A stretch of 64,000 bases of DNA from Hymenobacter glacialis (GTDB lineage Bacteria; Bacteroidota; Bacteroidia; Cytophagales; Hymenobacteraceae): assembly GCF_001816165.1 (NCBI RefSeq), contig NZ_MDZC01000079.1, forward strand, positions 1 to 64,000. Reading direction: 5' to 3'. Every line of letters begins with the position of its first letter. Position 1 is the first letter of the stretch. Below, piece after piece: positions 54,151 through 62,964 of the stretch. The notes under the pieces are model-generated. The model searched no databases and was not told where the DNA came from. It saw nothing but the letters and a program-made list of their open reading frames with translations. A program made the translations under genes and the position numbers.

Positions 54151-54627
54151 ATGAACCGTCCCTCGAAACGCCTGCTGGGCCGCCGTGAGTTAGTCGACTT
54201 CCCAGCCTTTGCGCTGGGAGGCGTGGAGGCCAAGGTGGACACGGGTGCCTACACCAGCGCCATTCACTGCAGCAACATTCACATTGAAACCGATGCTGAA
54301 CAACGCGCCGTGTTGGTGGTTGAACTGCTCGACCCCGGTCACGAAGGCGCCGACGGACGGCCGCTGACGTTTGCCGAATTTGCCCTGCGCGACATTCGCT
54401 CGTCGAACGGCGAGGTGCAGGAACGGTACGTTATTCGGGCGGTGGTGCAGCTGTATGGTGAGAATTTTGAAGCCGACTTTTCCCTCTCCGACCGGTCCGA
54501 CATGAAATACCCCGTGCTGCTGGGCCGCAGCTTGTTGCAGCAGGGCCGCTTCGTGGTAGACGTGGCCAAACGCAACCTTTCCTACAAAGCCATGGCCCGC
54601 GCGGCCGCCCGCCGTGCCCGCCGCTGA
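54151..54627 (+). CDS. RimB-like retropepsin-fold protein (ATP-dependent zinc protease family)
   Basis: A 158-residue protein of the family called ATP-dependent zinc protease (DUF785), with an aspartic-protease-like loop [14 protein letters not shown] (DTGA) and a second part [19 protein letters not shown] (family motif LLGRxxL). In other bacteria a homologue (RimB) removes or trims glutamate tails added by RimK. Here it lies 71 bases before a RimK-like ligase and two genes before an aspartoacylase-like gene, supporting a joint role. Confidence 0.88.
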   Translation: MNRPSKRLLGRRELVDFPAFALGGVEAKVDTGAYTSAIHCSNIHIETDAEQRAVLVVELLDPGHEGADGRPLTFAEFALRDIRSSNGEVQERYVIRAVVQLYGENFEADFSLSDRSDMKYPVLLGRSLLQQGRFVVDVAKRNLSYKAMARAAARRARR

Positions 54628-54698
54628 CCTCTTTTGTGCCGTATTTTGTTGCCGGAACCCCGTTCTATGCTTTTCATCCACCAACCCGTAGCCAACCC

Positions 54699-55652
54699 GT
54701 GAAACTGGCCATTCTCTCGCGTGAGCCGAAATCATACTCCACCAAACGGCTGGTGGAGGCTGCCCTGGCGCAGGGCCACGAAGCCGTGGTGCTCGACCAC
54801 CTGCACTGCAACCTGGTGCTGGAAAAGGGCCAGCCCGGCATCATTTACCAGGGCGAGCGGCTCGAAGACATCGATGCCATCATTCCGCGCATTGGCGCCT
54901 CGGTCACGTTCTACGGCACGGCCGTGGTGCGGCAGTTTGAGATGATGAAGGTGCCCACTGCCGTGGACAGCCAGGCCATTGTGCGCTCGCGCGATAAGCT
55001 GCGCTCGATGCAGATACTGAGCCGCGCCGGGGTGGGCATGCCCAAAACGGCCTTCACCAATTACTCCGAAGACGTGCCGGCCATGATAAACCAGGTGGGC
55101 GGCGCGCCGGTCATCATCAAGCTACTGGAGGGCACGCAGGGCCTGGGCGTGGTGCTGGCCGAGTCGGCCAAAGCGGCCCAGTCCGTGATTGAGGCGTTTC
55201 ACAACCTCAAGGCCCGCATCATTGTGCAGGAGTTTATTGCCGAAAGCAAAGGGGCCGACCTCCGCGCCTTTGTGGTAGACGGCGAAGTAGTGGGGGCCAT
55301 GAAGCGCCAGGGCAAGGAGGGCGAGTTTCGCTCCAACCTGCACCGGGGCGGCAGCGGCACGCTGGTAAAGCTGACCCGGGCCGAAAAAGCCGCCGCCCTG
55401 CTGGCTACTAAAGCCCTTGGCCTCGGCATTGCCGGCGTAGACATGCTGCAGAGTCTGCGCGGCCCGCTGGTGCTGGAGGTAAACTCGTCGCCGGGGCTGG
55501 AAGGCATTGAAAAAGCCACCAATCAGGACATTGCCGGTCGCATCATTGAGTACACCGCTTCGTTGGGCGGGGCGAAAAAGGCCAAGCCAAAACCCAAAAA
55601 AGCCGCTGACCGCGCCGTGGATGCGCAGTCGGATGTGCCGGCTGGCACTTAG
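54699..55652 (+). CDS. rimK: RimK family ATP-grasp ligase
   Basis: A 317-residue ATP-grasp ligase (RimK type), which in E. coli adds glutamates to the C-terminus of ribosomal protein S6. Start [22 protein letters not shown]; then [34 protein letters not shown], the ATP-binding [18 protein letters not shown] and the metal-binding end [19 protein letters not shown] start at 54699 matches homologues; the frame opens at 54636. The last 35 residues are basic and alanine-rich. It lies between a RimB-like gene and an AspA/AstE-like gene. Confidence 0.93.
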   Translation: MKLAILSREPKSYSTKRLVEAALAQGHEAVVLDHLHCNLVLEKGQPGIIYQGERLEDIDAIIPRIGASVTFYGTAVVRQFEMMKVPTAVDSQAIVRSRDKLRSMQILSRAGVGMPKTAFTNYSEDVPAMINQVGGAPVIIKLLEGTQGLGVVLAESAKAAQSVIEAFHNLKARIIVQEFIAESKGADLRAFVVDGEVVGAMKRQGKEGEFRSNLHRGGSGTLVKLTRAEKAAALLATKALGLGIAGVDMLQSLRGPLVLEVNSSPGLEGIEKATNQDIAGRIIEYTASLGGAKKAKPKPKKAADRAVDAQSDVPAGT

Positions 55653-55655
55653 CCA

Positions 55656-55839
55656 GCTCCCCTCCTTTTTTCAAGGAGGGGATGTTCGGGCCAAGGCCCG
55701 GACGGAGGTGGTGACCCTCGTTGAACGATGGGCGAACGAGGTTACATTGTTCGGCAATTGTTCGGGTGTCGTTCAACGACTTTACCACCCCAGCTTACGC
55801 TTTGCGTAAGCGTCCCCTCCTTAAAAAAGGAGGGGAGTT
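55656..55839. repeat. Compound palindromic repeat
   Basis: Two small hairpins, CTCCCCTCCTTTTTTCAAGG (about 55657-55682) and TCCCCTCCTTAAAAAAGGAG (about 55812-55835), are also complementary to each other, with further nested matches (TCGTTGAACGA, GTCGTTCAACGAC). It separates the rimK-like gene from the aspartoacylase-like gene. Confidence 0.75.
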
Positions 55840-55859
55840 TGTCGTTCTTATTGTTGCTT

Positions 55860-56819
55860 ATGCTTGCTTCTGCAGTGCCGTTTCACCTCAATGGCCTCGT
55901 CATTCAACCTGGCGAGCGGGTGCTCACGCGGCTGGTGATTTCCAAGCTGCCATCGGGCACGGTGATTGACGTGCCGGTGCACGTGCTGCGCTCCACTGAG
56001 CCCGGCCCTACGCTGCTGCTCATGGCGGGCATGCACGGCGACGAGGTGAACGGCATCGAAACCATTCGGCGGCTGGTGCGGCGCGATTTGCTGATGCCGC
56101 TGCGCGGCAGCGTCATTGCCGTTCCCATTCTCAACATCTACGGATTTTTGAATTTCAGCCGCGACGTGCCCGATGGCAAGGACGTGAACCGCTCGTTTCC
56201 GGGGTTTCCGCGCGGGTCGCTGGCCGGGCGCGTGGCCCACCGCTTCATGCGCGAAATCATGCCCCTGATTGACTACGGCATTGACTTTCATACCGGTGGG
56301 GCCACGCGGGCCAACTTCCCGCAAGTGCGCTGCCAGCTCGGCGTAGACCCGCTGGTGGACGGCATGGCCGCCGCCTTTGCGGCGCCGTTTACCATACATG
56401 CGGCGCTGCGCCTTGGCTCCCTGCGCGAGGCGGCGCAGGGCCTGGGCAAGCGCATCATCGTGTACGAAACCGGCGAAAGCATGCGCCTCGACGAGCCCGG
56501 CATAGAGGAAGCGCTGGCGGGCACGCTGCGCGTGATGCACCACCTGGGCATGGGGCCGGCGGCGCCTGTGCCCAGCCGGCCCGGCATTGTGTGCCGGCGC
56601 CATACGTGGCTGCGGGCCCGGTTTGCGGGCCTGTTCCGGGCCCTGGTTGTGAATGGGGAGTACATCAAGAAGGGCCAGATATACGGCTCCGTAGCCGACC
56701 CCTACGGGCAGCAGTCCGTGCGGCTGGAGTCGCCGCTCAGCGGCTACGTCATTGGCCTCAACCACATGCCCGTGGTGAACCAGGGCGATGCGCTGGTGCA
56801 CATAGCGGTGCCGGAGTAG
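55860..56819 (+). CDS. Succinylglutamate desuccinylase/aspartoacylase family protein
   Basis: A 319-residue zinc carboxypeptidase-like enzyme (M14 superfamily). Zinc ligands are in MAGMHGDEVNGIETI (His and Glu) and YGIDFHTGGATRANFPQVR; DGKDVNRSFPG holds the Arg of the substrate pocket, and IVYETGES the catalytic Glu. A beta-rich C-terminal lobe (KKGQIYGSVADPYGQQSVRLESPLSGYVIG) follows. The ATG at 55860 is chosen as the start since the 44 codons before it cross the repeat. Linked to the RimB/RimK-like genes, it may process the same acidic peptide or amino-acid tag. Confidence 0.88.
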   Translation: MLASAVPFHLNGLVIQPGERVLTRLVISKLPSGTVIDVPVHVLRSTEPGPTLLLMAGMHGDEVNGIETIRRLVRRDLLMPLRGSVIAVPILNIYGFLNFSRDVPDGKDVNRSFPGFPRGSLAGRVAHRFMREIMPLIDYGIDFHTGGATRANFPQVRCQLGVDPLVDGMAAAFAAPFTIHAALRLGSLREAAQGLGKRIIVYETGESMRLDEPGIEEALAGTLRVMHHLGMGPAAPVPSRPGIVCRRHTWLRARFAGLFRALVVNGEYIKKGQIYGSVADPYGQQSVRLESPLSGYVIGLNHMPVVNQGDALVHIAVPE

Positions 56820-56888
56820 GAAGAGCGGGGCAGCCACCGGGAAGAAAATTGAAGGCCGGGGCTTGCCGGTAAGCGCACGCTATTCCCT

Positions 56889-56896
56889 TACTTTTG
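56889..56896 (+). promoter_or_regulatory. -7 box upstream of ompH-like gene
   Basis: TACTTTTG fits TAnnTTTG, 24 bases before the ATG at 56920. A TTG about 23 bases upstream is a possible -33 box. Confidence 0.4.
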
Positions 56897-56919
56897 TTCT
56901 TTCCTCATCTTCTTCGTCA

Positions 56920-57615
56920 ATGAAAAACCCGATTCAATTAACCATTAACATTGCGCTGCTGCTGGCGGTGGCCGTTTTGTATTTCCTGCATTTCAACAAT
57001 CGGGTGGTAGCCCCCGCCATTGCCACCGACAAATCCGTGGCCGTGATGGCCTCGCCCAACCTGAGCACGGCCGATACTACTGCTACTGACGAAGTCTCTG
57101 AAATGCCTGCGCTGGCCGCTACCACCACCACCACCACTGCCACCCCAAGCGCCAGCACCGACGGCAAGATTGCCTACGTGGAGTCGACTAAAATGCTGGA
57201 CGGCTACCAGGGCATGAAGGACGCCCGCAAAGCCTTTGAGGGCAAAGCCCGCGGCTGGGAGCGCCAGAACCAGTCCATGCTGACCAGCTTCAAAGCCGCC
57301 GTGGAAGCCTACCAGAAGCAAGCCCCAACCCTCTCGGCCGAGCAGCGCGCCGCCACCGAGCAGAAGCTGCAGGAGCAGCAGCAGCAAGTGGGCCAGAAGC
57401 AGCAGCAACTCCAGGCTCAGGCCCAAGAAGAGGAAGCCAAGCTGACCCAGAAGGTGCTCGAAAGCGTGAACAAAAAGGTGGAAGCCTATGGCAAAGCCAA
57501 GGGCTACAAGCTGATTCTGATTGCGGCCCCCAGCGGCACCATTGCCTACGGCCAGAAGGACCTGGACATCACCACGCCGGTGCTGGCTTACCTGAACGCC
57601 GAGTACCGGAAGTAA
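56920..57615 (+). CDS. OmpH/Skp-like periplasmic chaperone
   Basis: A 231-residue protein with an N-terminal membrane anchor (LTINIALLLAVAVLYFLHF), a Thr-rich linker (seven Thr near residue 70) and an OmpH domain from about 83: GKIAYVESTKMLDGYQGMKDARKAFEGKARGWERQNQ, a long charged coiled coil rich in Gln (QQQQVGQKQQQLQAQAQEEE), and the end strand KGYKLILIAAPSGTIAYGQKDLDITTPVL. Skp-type chaperones guide outer-membrane proteins. This form stays membrane-anchored, unlike soluble Skp. A strong terminator follows. Confidence 0.88.
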   Translation: MKNPIQLTINIALLLAVAVLYFLHFNNRVVAPAIATDKSVAVMASPNLSTADTTATDEVSEMPALAATTTTTTATPSASTDGKIAYVESTKMLDGYQGMKDARKAFEGKARGWERQNQSMLTSFKAAVEAYQKQAPTLSAEQRAATEQKLQEQQQQVGQKQQQLQAQAQEEEAKLTQKVLESVNKKVEAYGKAKGYKLILIAAPSGTIAYGQKDLDITTPVLAYLNAEYRK

Positions 57616-57741
57616 CGGGCAGCGCTGCCGGCTACCTGCTGCCTGTGGCGATGTATGCTACGCCGCCCCGGGCCCATTAGGGCCACCGGGAGCACCACGG
57701 CCGGCACTGGTAAGCCAGCGCCCGGTTGCAATAAAACTACC

Positions 57742-57775
57742 AAAAGCCTCGCCGTGCACCGGCGAGGCTTTTTTT
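57742..57775 (+). terminator. Rho-independent terminator
   Basis: Perfect 12-base arms AAAAGCCTCGCC/GGCGAGGCTTTT with a seven-base loop and T-run, about 130 bases after the ompH-like gene. Confidence 0.88.
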
Positions 57776-57856
57776 CGGACCTTTGGGGTGTAGCAAGGGC
57801 CGCATCGGTTGCGGCTTGGCTACGTAAAGCGCCTGTGGGCTGCACGGTTTTTTCAT

Positions 57857-58162
57857 ATGTCGGATTCTCCCTTACTTGCTTCCAAGAAATGCCCGTCCTG
57901 CCAGCAGTGGTCGGCGTGGCAGCAACGGCCCGACGACCGCTGCGAGCATTGCGGCGCGCTGCTCGACCCGCAGGCGCTGGAAAGCGCCATTGCGCGCGAC
58001 GCCCTGGCCAATCAAAAAACCTCATCGGTGATTTTGATGGAGATAAAGCCTACGGATGGCCCGGTAGTGCGCTTCTTCAAGACCATTGTCCGGGGTGGGC
58101 AGCTGGCTTTTGCCGCTATCATGACGTTTATTCTGTGGCTGGTTGCGGCCGTGGCAGGCTAG
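57857..58162 (+). CDS. Zinc-ribbon membrane protein
   Basis: A 101-residue protein with an N-terminal zinc ribbon (CPSCQQW...CEHCG, two CxxC pairs), a short helical linker (ALESAIARDALANQK) and a C-terminal membrane segment (LAFAAIMTFILWLVAAVAG). Such proteins are common in Bacteroidota and uncharacterised. The next gene starts two bases after its stop codon region (58164), so they are co-translated. Confidence 0.78.
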   Translation: MSDSPLLASKKCPSCQQWSAWQQRPDDRCEHCGALLDPQALESAIARDALANQKTSSVILMEIKPTDGPVVRFFKTIVRGGQLAFAAIMTFILWLVAAVAG

Positions 58163-58163
58163 C

Positions 58164-58535
58164 ATGAGGCAGTGGCCGGAGTTTCGCCAGCCCCTGTTTG
58201 TAGCTGCCGTGGTCCTGTATGCTGCCCATCAGCTCAACCGGCACGTGCTGCAGTGGCCGCTGCCCACGCTGCTCACCAGCTACCTGGCCGATATGGCTGG
58301 CATGCCCGCGATACTGAGCGTAGCCCTGGCCGCGCAACGGCGCCTGGTAGTGCGCTCCCGCGCATTTGTGCTGCCCGATTCCTGGCTGCTGGCTGCGTGG
58401 GCTTATGCGTCGGTCTGGTTTGAGGGGCTGCTGCCGTACGTCTCCGCCACTGCCGTGGCCGACCCGTGGGACGTGGTGGCCTACGGCGTGGGCACGCTGG
58501 CCTTTCGGTACTGGCTAAACCGCCCGGGGGATTAG
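58164..58535 (+). CDS. Small integral membrane protein
   Basis: A 123-residue protein with about four membrane helices (PLFVAAVVLYAAHQL, LLTSYLADMAGMPAILSVALAA, SWLLAAWAYASVWFEGLLPYV, VVAYGVGTLAFRYWL). It has no signal peptide. Conserved-looking polar residues in helices (NRHVLQWPLP, YLADMAG, WFEG) recall VanZ-like small membrane proteins, but I do not recognise the family. It is coupled to the zinc-ribbon gene. Confidence 0.68.
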   Translation: MRQWPEFRQPLFVAAVVLYAAHQLNRHVLQWPLPTLLTSYLADMAGMPAILSVALAAQRRLVVRSRAFVLPDSWLLAAWAYASVWFEGLLPYVSATAVADPWDVVAYGVGTLAFRYWLNRPGD

Positions 58536-58625
58536 ACCGAAAAAGCAGGTTGTTGCAGGAAGTAAAATCGGCCATCGACGCTTTCGGCGTACGTTTGGGG
58601 CGCTTTCGCTTCGAATAATTCTGCT

Positions 58626-59843
58626 TTGCCCACTGCATCTGTCCTTTCTTACGCTACCGGCTATCAACGGCCTCGCTGGATACTGCCCATCATTGTGTTC
58701 GCGCAGTTTGCTTGCACTTCCCTGTGGTTTGCCGGCAATGCCGTGCTGCCCGATTTGCTGCGCGAAGTCCGGCTGGCGGGCACGTCGTTGGGGGCAGTGG
58801 TGTCGGCAGTGCAGTTGGGGTTTATTGTGGGCACGCTGGTTTTCGGCTTGCTGCAGCTGGCCGATAAGGTGGCACCGGCCCGCCTGTTTCTGTGGTGCGC
58901 GGTAGCAGGCAGCCTCACCAATGCCGCGCTGCTGCTGCCGGAGCCCACACCCGCCCTGGTGCTGGGACTGCGCTTTGCCACCGGCCTGTGCCTGGCCGGG
59001 ATTTATCCGGTGGGCATGAAAATAGCGGCTGACTACTACGAAAACGGTCTGGGACGGGCGCTGGGGTACCTGGTGGGGGCGCTGGTGCTGGGCACCGCGC
59101 TGCCCCACCTGCTGCGCCTGCTCGCGGCCGACTTGTCCTGGAAAGCGGTGGTGCTCAGCACCTCGGGGCTGGCCCTGGCGGGAGGGCTGCTGCTGTGGCT
59201 GCTGGTGCCCAATGGCCCATTTCGCCGGCCGGGGGCGCGGCTGCAGTTGAGTGCGGCTTGGGCCGTGTTTCGGGAAGCTCCGTTTCGGCGGGCAGCGCTG
59301 GGCTATTTCGGGCACATGTGGGAGCTATATACGTTTTGGGCGTTTGTGCCGCTGCTGCTGGCCACACACGCGCAGCTGCACCCCGAAAGCGGCGCGTTTG
59401 GTGTGGGTTGGGCCTTTGGGCTGATTGCAGCCGGGGCGCCGGCCTGCGTGCTGGGCGGCTACCTGGCGCAGCGCTGGGGCAGCCTGGGTACGGCCCGCGG
59501 GGCGCTGGCCATATCGGGAGCCTGCTGCCTGCTGAGCCCGCTGCTGCTGGCGTTGCCGCGGCCGGCATTTGGGGCGGTGGTGCTGGTATGGGGCATGGCC
59601 GTGGTGGCCGATTCGCCGCAGTTTTCGGCCGTGGTGGCGCAGCGGGCGCCGGCCACCGCCACGGGCACGGCCCTCACCCTTGTTACCTGCCTGGGATTTG
59701 CGCTTACCATTGTCAGCCTGCAGGTTTTTGCGGCGCTGCAGGGCCAGGTGGAGGCACGCTACCTGTTTTTGCTGCTGGCGCCCGGCCCCGTGCTGGGCCT
59801 GTTGGCCACCCGGGCAGCCCGCGCCGAAACCAGTAGCAGTTGA
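58626..59843 (+). CDS. Major facilitator superfamily transporter
   Basis: A 405-residue protein with twelve membrane segments in two halves. It has the loop 2-3 motif LLQLADKVAPARLFLWCAV, the helix 4-5 motif GLCLAGIYPVGMKIAADYY and loop 8-9 GGYLAQRWGSLGTAR. It belongs to an uncharacterised MFS group; the substrate is unknown. No ATG lies before the first helix: the frame opens with TTG at 58626, which may be the real start. A -7-like box TACGTTTG stands at 58590-58597. A hairpin follows the gene. Confidence 0.88.
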   Translation: MPTASVLSYATGYQRPRWILPIIVFAQFACTSLWFAGNAVLPDLLREVRLAGTSLGAVVSAVQLGFIVGTLVFGLLQLADKVAPARLFLWCAVAGSLTNAALLLPEPTPALVLGLRFATGLCLAGIYPVGMKIAADYYENGLGRALGYLVGALVLGTALPHLLRLLAADLSWKAVVLSTSGLALAGGLLLWLLVPNGPFRRPGARLQLSAAWAVFREAPFRRAALGYFGHMWELYTFWAFVPLLLATHAQLHPESGAFGVGWAFGLIAAGAPACVLGGYLAQRWGSLGTARGALAISGACCLLSPLLLALPRPAFGAVVLVWGMAVVADSPQFSAVVAQRAPATATGTALTLVTCLGFALTIVSLQVFAALQGQVEARYLFLLLAPGPVLGLLATRAARAETSSS

Positions 59844-59862
59844 GCGGTTATTAGAACAAGCC

Positions 59863-59894
59863 CCGTCATCCTGCGCAAGCTCAGGATGACGGGC
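59863..59894 (+). terminator. Terminator hairpin after MFS gene
   Basis: Perfect 12-base arms CCCGTCATCCTG/CAGGATGACGGG with an eight-base loop. Its arm carries the TCATCCTG core of the palindrome family. The T-run is weak. Confidence 0.65.
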
Positions 59895-59987
59895 TCTTTG
59901 ACTTTCTGAATAGCTTCGTAATTAATTAAGGCCGATGGCCTGCCCTTTCCACAACGACCCGCCATTGGCCTCTCAATCTTTTCTCTC

Positions 59988-60590
59988 ATGAAACACCTGT
60001 GTTTACCCATGTTTGCGGCTGTGCTGGTACTGGCTGGCTGCAACCAGACCGCCCCTGTTACGTCTGCGCCCACGGTTGCCGCGCCGGATGCGGTAGTTCC
60101 GGCCGATACTGCCCGGCTCGATTCGGCCATGGCCGCCGCCACCGCGCCACCTGCCGATAATGCCGCTGCCCCCGCCGCCATTCCGTCACGCAAGGAGCTT
60201 GGCATTGTGCGGCTTTCCTTCTCCTTTAAGCCTGCCCCAAATCCTGACGACCCAGCTCATCCCAAAACCAGCGCCTACCTGCTGCTGCAAGGGGCCAAGG
60301 CCATGGACATCGACCTGGGAAAGTTTGCCAGCCCGCCCGATGTGGTGGACGCGGACAAGGCCCGGCTGGCCGGCTTTCCCAAGGGCATGCTTCTGGGGTT
60401 CCGCAGCTACCACGCTGCCACGGGCACCAGCTCCGACCTGGCCGTGCTGAACGTGGACGGCAACCGCCTGCGCGTAGTGCAGCGCCGGGTAGAGGAGAGC
60501 GCCTCCGAGCCCGGAGCTTTCGAGACATCGCGCGAAATCCCCCTGCCGGCCAATACCCAGGTAGTTGCCGCGCCCCCAACGAAGCAGTAG
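59988..60590 (+). CDS. Lipoprotein, uncharacterised
   Basis: A 200-residue lipoprotein (lipobox VLAGC) with an Ala/Pro-rich linker to about residue 62, then a compact domain (KELGIVRLSFSFKPAPNPDDP..., SAYLLLQGAKAMDIDLGKFASPPDVVDADKARLAGFPKGMLLGFRSYHAATGTSSDLAVLNVDGNRLRVVQRRVEE). No family is recognised. It is monocistronic. Confidence 0.75.
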   Translation: MKHLCLPMFAAVLVLAGCNQTAPVTSAPTVAAPDAVVPADTARLDSAMAAATAPPADNAAAPAAIPSRKELGIVRLSFSFKPAPNPDDPAHPKTSAYLLLQGAKAMDIDLGKFASPPDVVDADKARLAGFPKGMLLGFRSYHAATGTSSDLAVLNVDGNRLRVVQRRVEESASEPGAFETSREIPLPANTQVVAAPPTKQ

Positions 60591-60709
60591 TCCTGCGTGC
60601 AGCGCTAGGCGGTACTTGGCGGTGCGCCGGGCGGCCGGCGTGGTCTGCCGGTTCTTGATACTTCGCGTTGTGAAAGGGCCTGAAACGAATTAAATCAGTA
60701 AGTTAGGGC

Positions 60710-61084
60710 ATGGATACAAACACACTTCTGGCCCCGCTGAAGGGCGCCACGCGCCGCGAAGTCGGCGGGGTAACTGTCGACGTGGTACAAACCGGCAATG
60801 CCCGCGTCAAACGCATTGTGTACCCGCGGGGGTTCCGCTGGTCCAAGAACATGAAGGACATAGTGGGCACACCGCTTTGCATGCACGCGCACGTGGGCTT
60901 TCTGGCCAGCGGCGAGTTTGATATTCAGTACGCCGACGGCACCGTGGAGAAGTTTGTGGCCCCGCAGGCCGTGGCCATCGCGCCGGGCCACGACGGCTGG
61001 GTAGTGGGCGAGGAGCCGGCCATCCTCATCGAGTTCGACTTTGAGGGTGAAACCGTGGAACGCCTGGGCCTGAAGCGCGGCTAG
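60710..61084 (+). CDS. Cupin-domain protein
   Basis: A 124-residue single-domain cupin: VKRIVYPRGFRWSKNMKDIVGTPLCMHAHVGFLASGEFDIQYADG holds the first cupin motif (HxH form) and VAIAPGHDGWVVGEEPAILIEFDF the second. It probably binds a metal ion. The substrate is unknown. It lies head to tail with a broken isocitrate dehydrogenase gene on the other strand. Confidence 0.85.
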   Translation: MDTNTLLAPLKGATRREVGGVTVDVVQTGNARVKRIVYPRGFRWSKNMKDIVGTPLCMHAHVGFLASGEFDIQYADGTVEKFVAPQAVAIAPGHDGWVVGEEPAILIEFDFEGETVERLGLKRG

Positions 61085-61140
61085 AAACAGCCGGAAGTGC
61101 AGCAACGCCTGACGCATGCGGCACCTGCGCCGCCACCAAA

Positions 61141-61173
61141 AAAAAGCCCATCCGGTGACCGGATGGGCTTTTG
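61141..61173. terminator. Bidirectional terminator
   Basis: Arms AAAAGCCCATCCGG/CCGGATGGGCTTTT with a three-base loop. It lies between the cupin gene and the converging isocitrate dehydrogenase relic. Confidence 0.9.
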
Positions 61174-61192
61174 CAAGTAGCGTGGGCCGGGC

Positions 61193-62424
61193 TTAGGCGC
61201 CCAGCTTCTTCTTCAGGTTCTCGTCGAGGGCCTCCAGGAATTCCTCGGTGTAGAGGTAGTCGCGGCCGTGCTCCACCTTGTTGCCGTGGATGCAGACGGC
61301 CAGGTCCTTGGTCATTTTGCCGCTTTCCACGGTTTCGATGCATACTTGCTCCAGCGCTTGGCAGAAGTCAATCAGCGGCTGGTTGCCGTCGAGCTTGCCG
61401 CGGAACTCCAGCCCGCGCGTCCAGGCAAAGATGCTGGCGATGGGGTTGGTGCTGGTGGGCTTGCCCTTCTGGTGGTCGCGGAAGTGGCGCGTCACGGTGC
61501 CGTGAGCGGCTTCGGCTTCCATGGTGCCGCCGTCGGGCGTTACCAGCACGACGTCATCAAACCCAGCGAGCCGAAGCCCTGGGCCACGGTGTCGCTCTGC
61601 ACGTCGCCGTCGTAGTTTTTGCAGGCCCACACAAAGTTGCCGTGCCATTTCAGGGCCGAGGCCACCATGTCGTCAATCAGCCGGTGCTCGTAGGTGATGC
61701 CGGCTTCCTGGAACTTAGCGGTGTAGTCCTGCTCGTAAATCTCCTGGAAGATGTCCTTGAAGCGACCATCGTACTTCTTCAGGATGGTGTTTTTGGTGCT
61801 CAGGTACAGGGGCCAGCCTTTGCTCAGGGCCTGGTTGAAGCAGGCGTGGGCAAAGCCGCGGATGCTTTCGTCGGTGTTGTACATGGCCAGGGCCACGCCG
61901 TCGCTCTTGAAGTTGAATACCTCAAACGACTGTGTTTCGCCGCCGTCTTCGGGCTGGAAGGTGATGGTGAGCTTGCCCTTGCCCTTGGTCACGAAATCGG
62001 TGGCGCGGTACTGGTCGCCGAAGGCGTGGCGCCCAATGCAGATGGGGGCCGTCCAGTTCGGTACCAAGCGGGGCACGTTGCTCATCACAATGGGCTCGCG
62101 GAACACGGTGCCGTCCAGAATATTACGGATGGTGCCGTTCGGCGACTTCCACATCTGCTTCAGGCCAAACTCCTGCACCCGCTCCTCGTCGGGCGTGATG
62201 GTGGCGCACTTAATGCCCACGCCGTACTGCTTAATGGCATTGGCGGCATCAATGGTCACCTGGTCGTTGGTCTCGTCGCGGTACTCAATCCCCAGGTCGT
62301 AGTACTTGATATCCAGCTCCAGATAAGGCGTAATCAGCTTGTCTTTGATGAATTTCCAGATGATGCGCGTCATCTCGTCGCCATCGAGCTCCACTACGGG
62401 ATTTGCTACTTTAATTTTGGTCAT
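61193..62424 (-). pseudogene. Type II NADP isocitrate dehydrogenase, frameshifted
   Basis: Two overlapping frames together give a full eukaryote-like isocitrate dehydrogenase of about 410 residues. The first (from 62424) has [33 protein letters not shown] [14 protein letters not shown], and [29 protein letters not shown], then reads CW and stops. The second frame takes up [22 protein letters not shown] and continues to the normal end at 61193. One base is missing between 61549 and 61550 in the Ser codon of the LMTSV motif. The rest is well kept, so the lesion is recent or a sequence error. A different-class enzyme is intact at 39043-40308. Confidence 0.9.
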
Positions 62425-62586
62425 GTGCTGCGTGGGGGTGTTAGGTATTTGCTATTGCCGGGCTTCCGGAGCCCAATAATACGCGGGTAAGCGGTTGTTG
62501 TCTAAAAGGCGCACCCCTGGCTTGCCCCGATATTGGGTGATTGGCAGGCTTAACGGGTTGTGGAAAGGTAATTGCCGCCGCCTTCC

Positions 62587-62688
62587 TTAACGCCTGAAAT
62601 AGTAGTGCCAGGCGGTGGCGCCAAGCAGCAAGGCCACGCCCAGAACCACAATGCAGAGGCCATAGAGAAGGGTAGGAACAGGGCACAT
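62587..62688 (-). CDS. 33-residue single-helix membrane peptide
   Basis: ATG at 62688 opens MCPVPTLLYGLCIVVLG, then VALLLGATAWHYYFRR and a stop: one membrane helix of about 22 residues with a basic C-terminal end. It lies in the 540-base gap upstream of the isocitrate dehydrogenase relic on the same strand. Helix quality and charge placement suit a real small membrane protein, but no homologue is known to me. The remainder of the gap holds a half palindrome (about 62812-62836) and a terminator. Confidence 0.4.
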   Translation of the reverse strand: MCPVPTLLYGLCIVVLGVALLLGATAWHYYFRR

Positions 62689-62890
62689 GCAGCAAGGAAC
62701 AGAATAGGAAGGGGATTTCCAGACGCGCAAACTAGTCATCCTCCCGAACCCGCTGAAGAGGTCATGACGTCTGCACAGCTTTGTGTCAATCCCAAACGAG
62801 CACCCGTGATAAAAGCCTTCGCAAACTCAGGATGACAGATGGGCTGAATGGCTTGGCACAAGCAACAAATGTAGCGGGGCCTGTCCACGA

Positions 62891-62923
62891 AAAAGCCTCG
62901 TCAGGGACTGACGAGGCTTTTGG
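62891..62923 (-). terminator. Terminator of outer-membrane protein gene
   Basis: Perfect 14-base arms AAAAGCCTCGTCAG/CTGACGAGGCTTTT with a three-base loop; on the minus strand the stem runs into TTTTT, about 45 bases after the stop at 62965. Confidence 0.9.
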
Positions 62924-62964
62924 TTGTCGGAGCTATTCGTAAACGCCCTGGTGGAAATGCCGCT

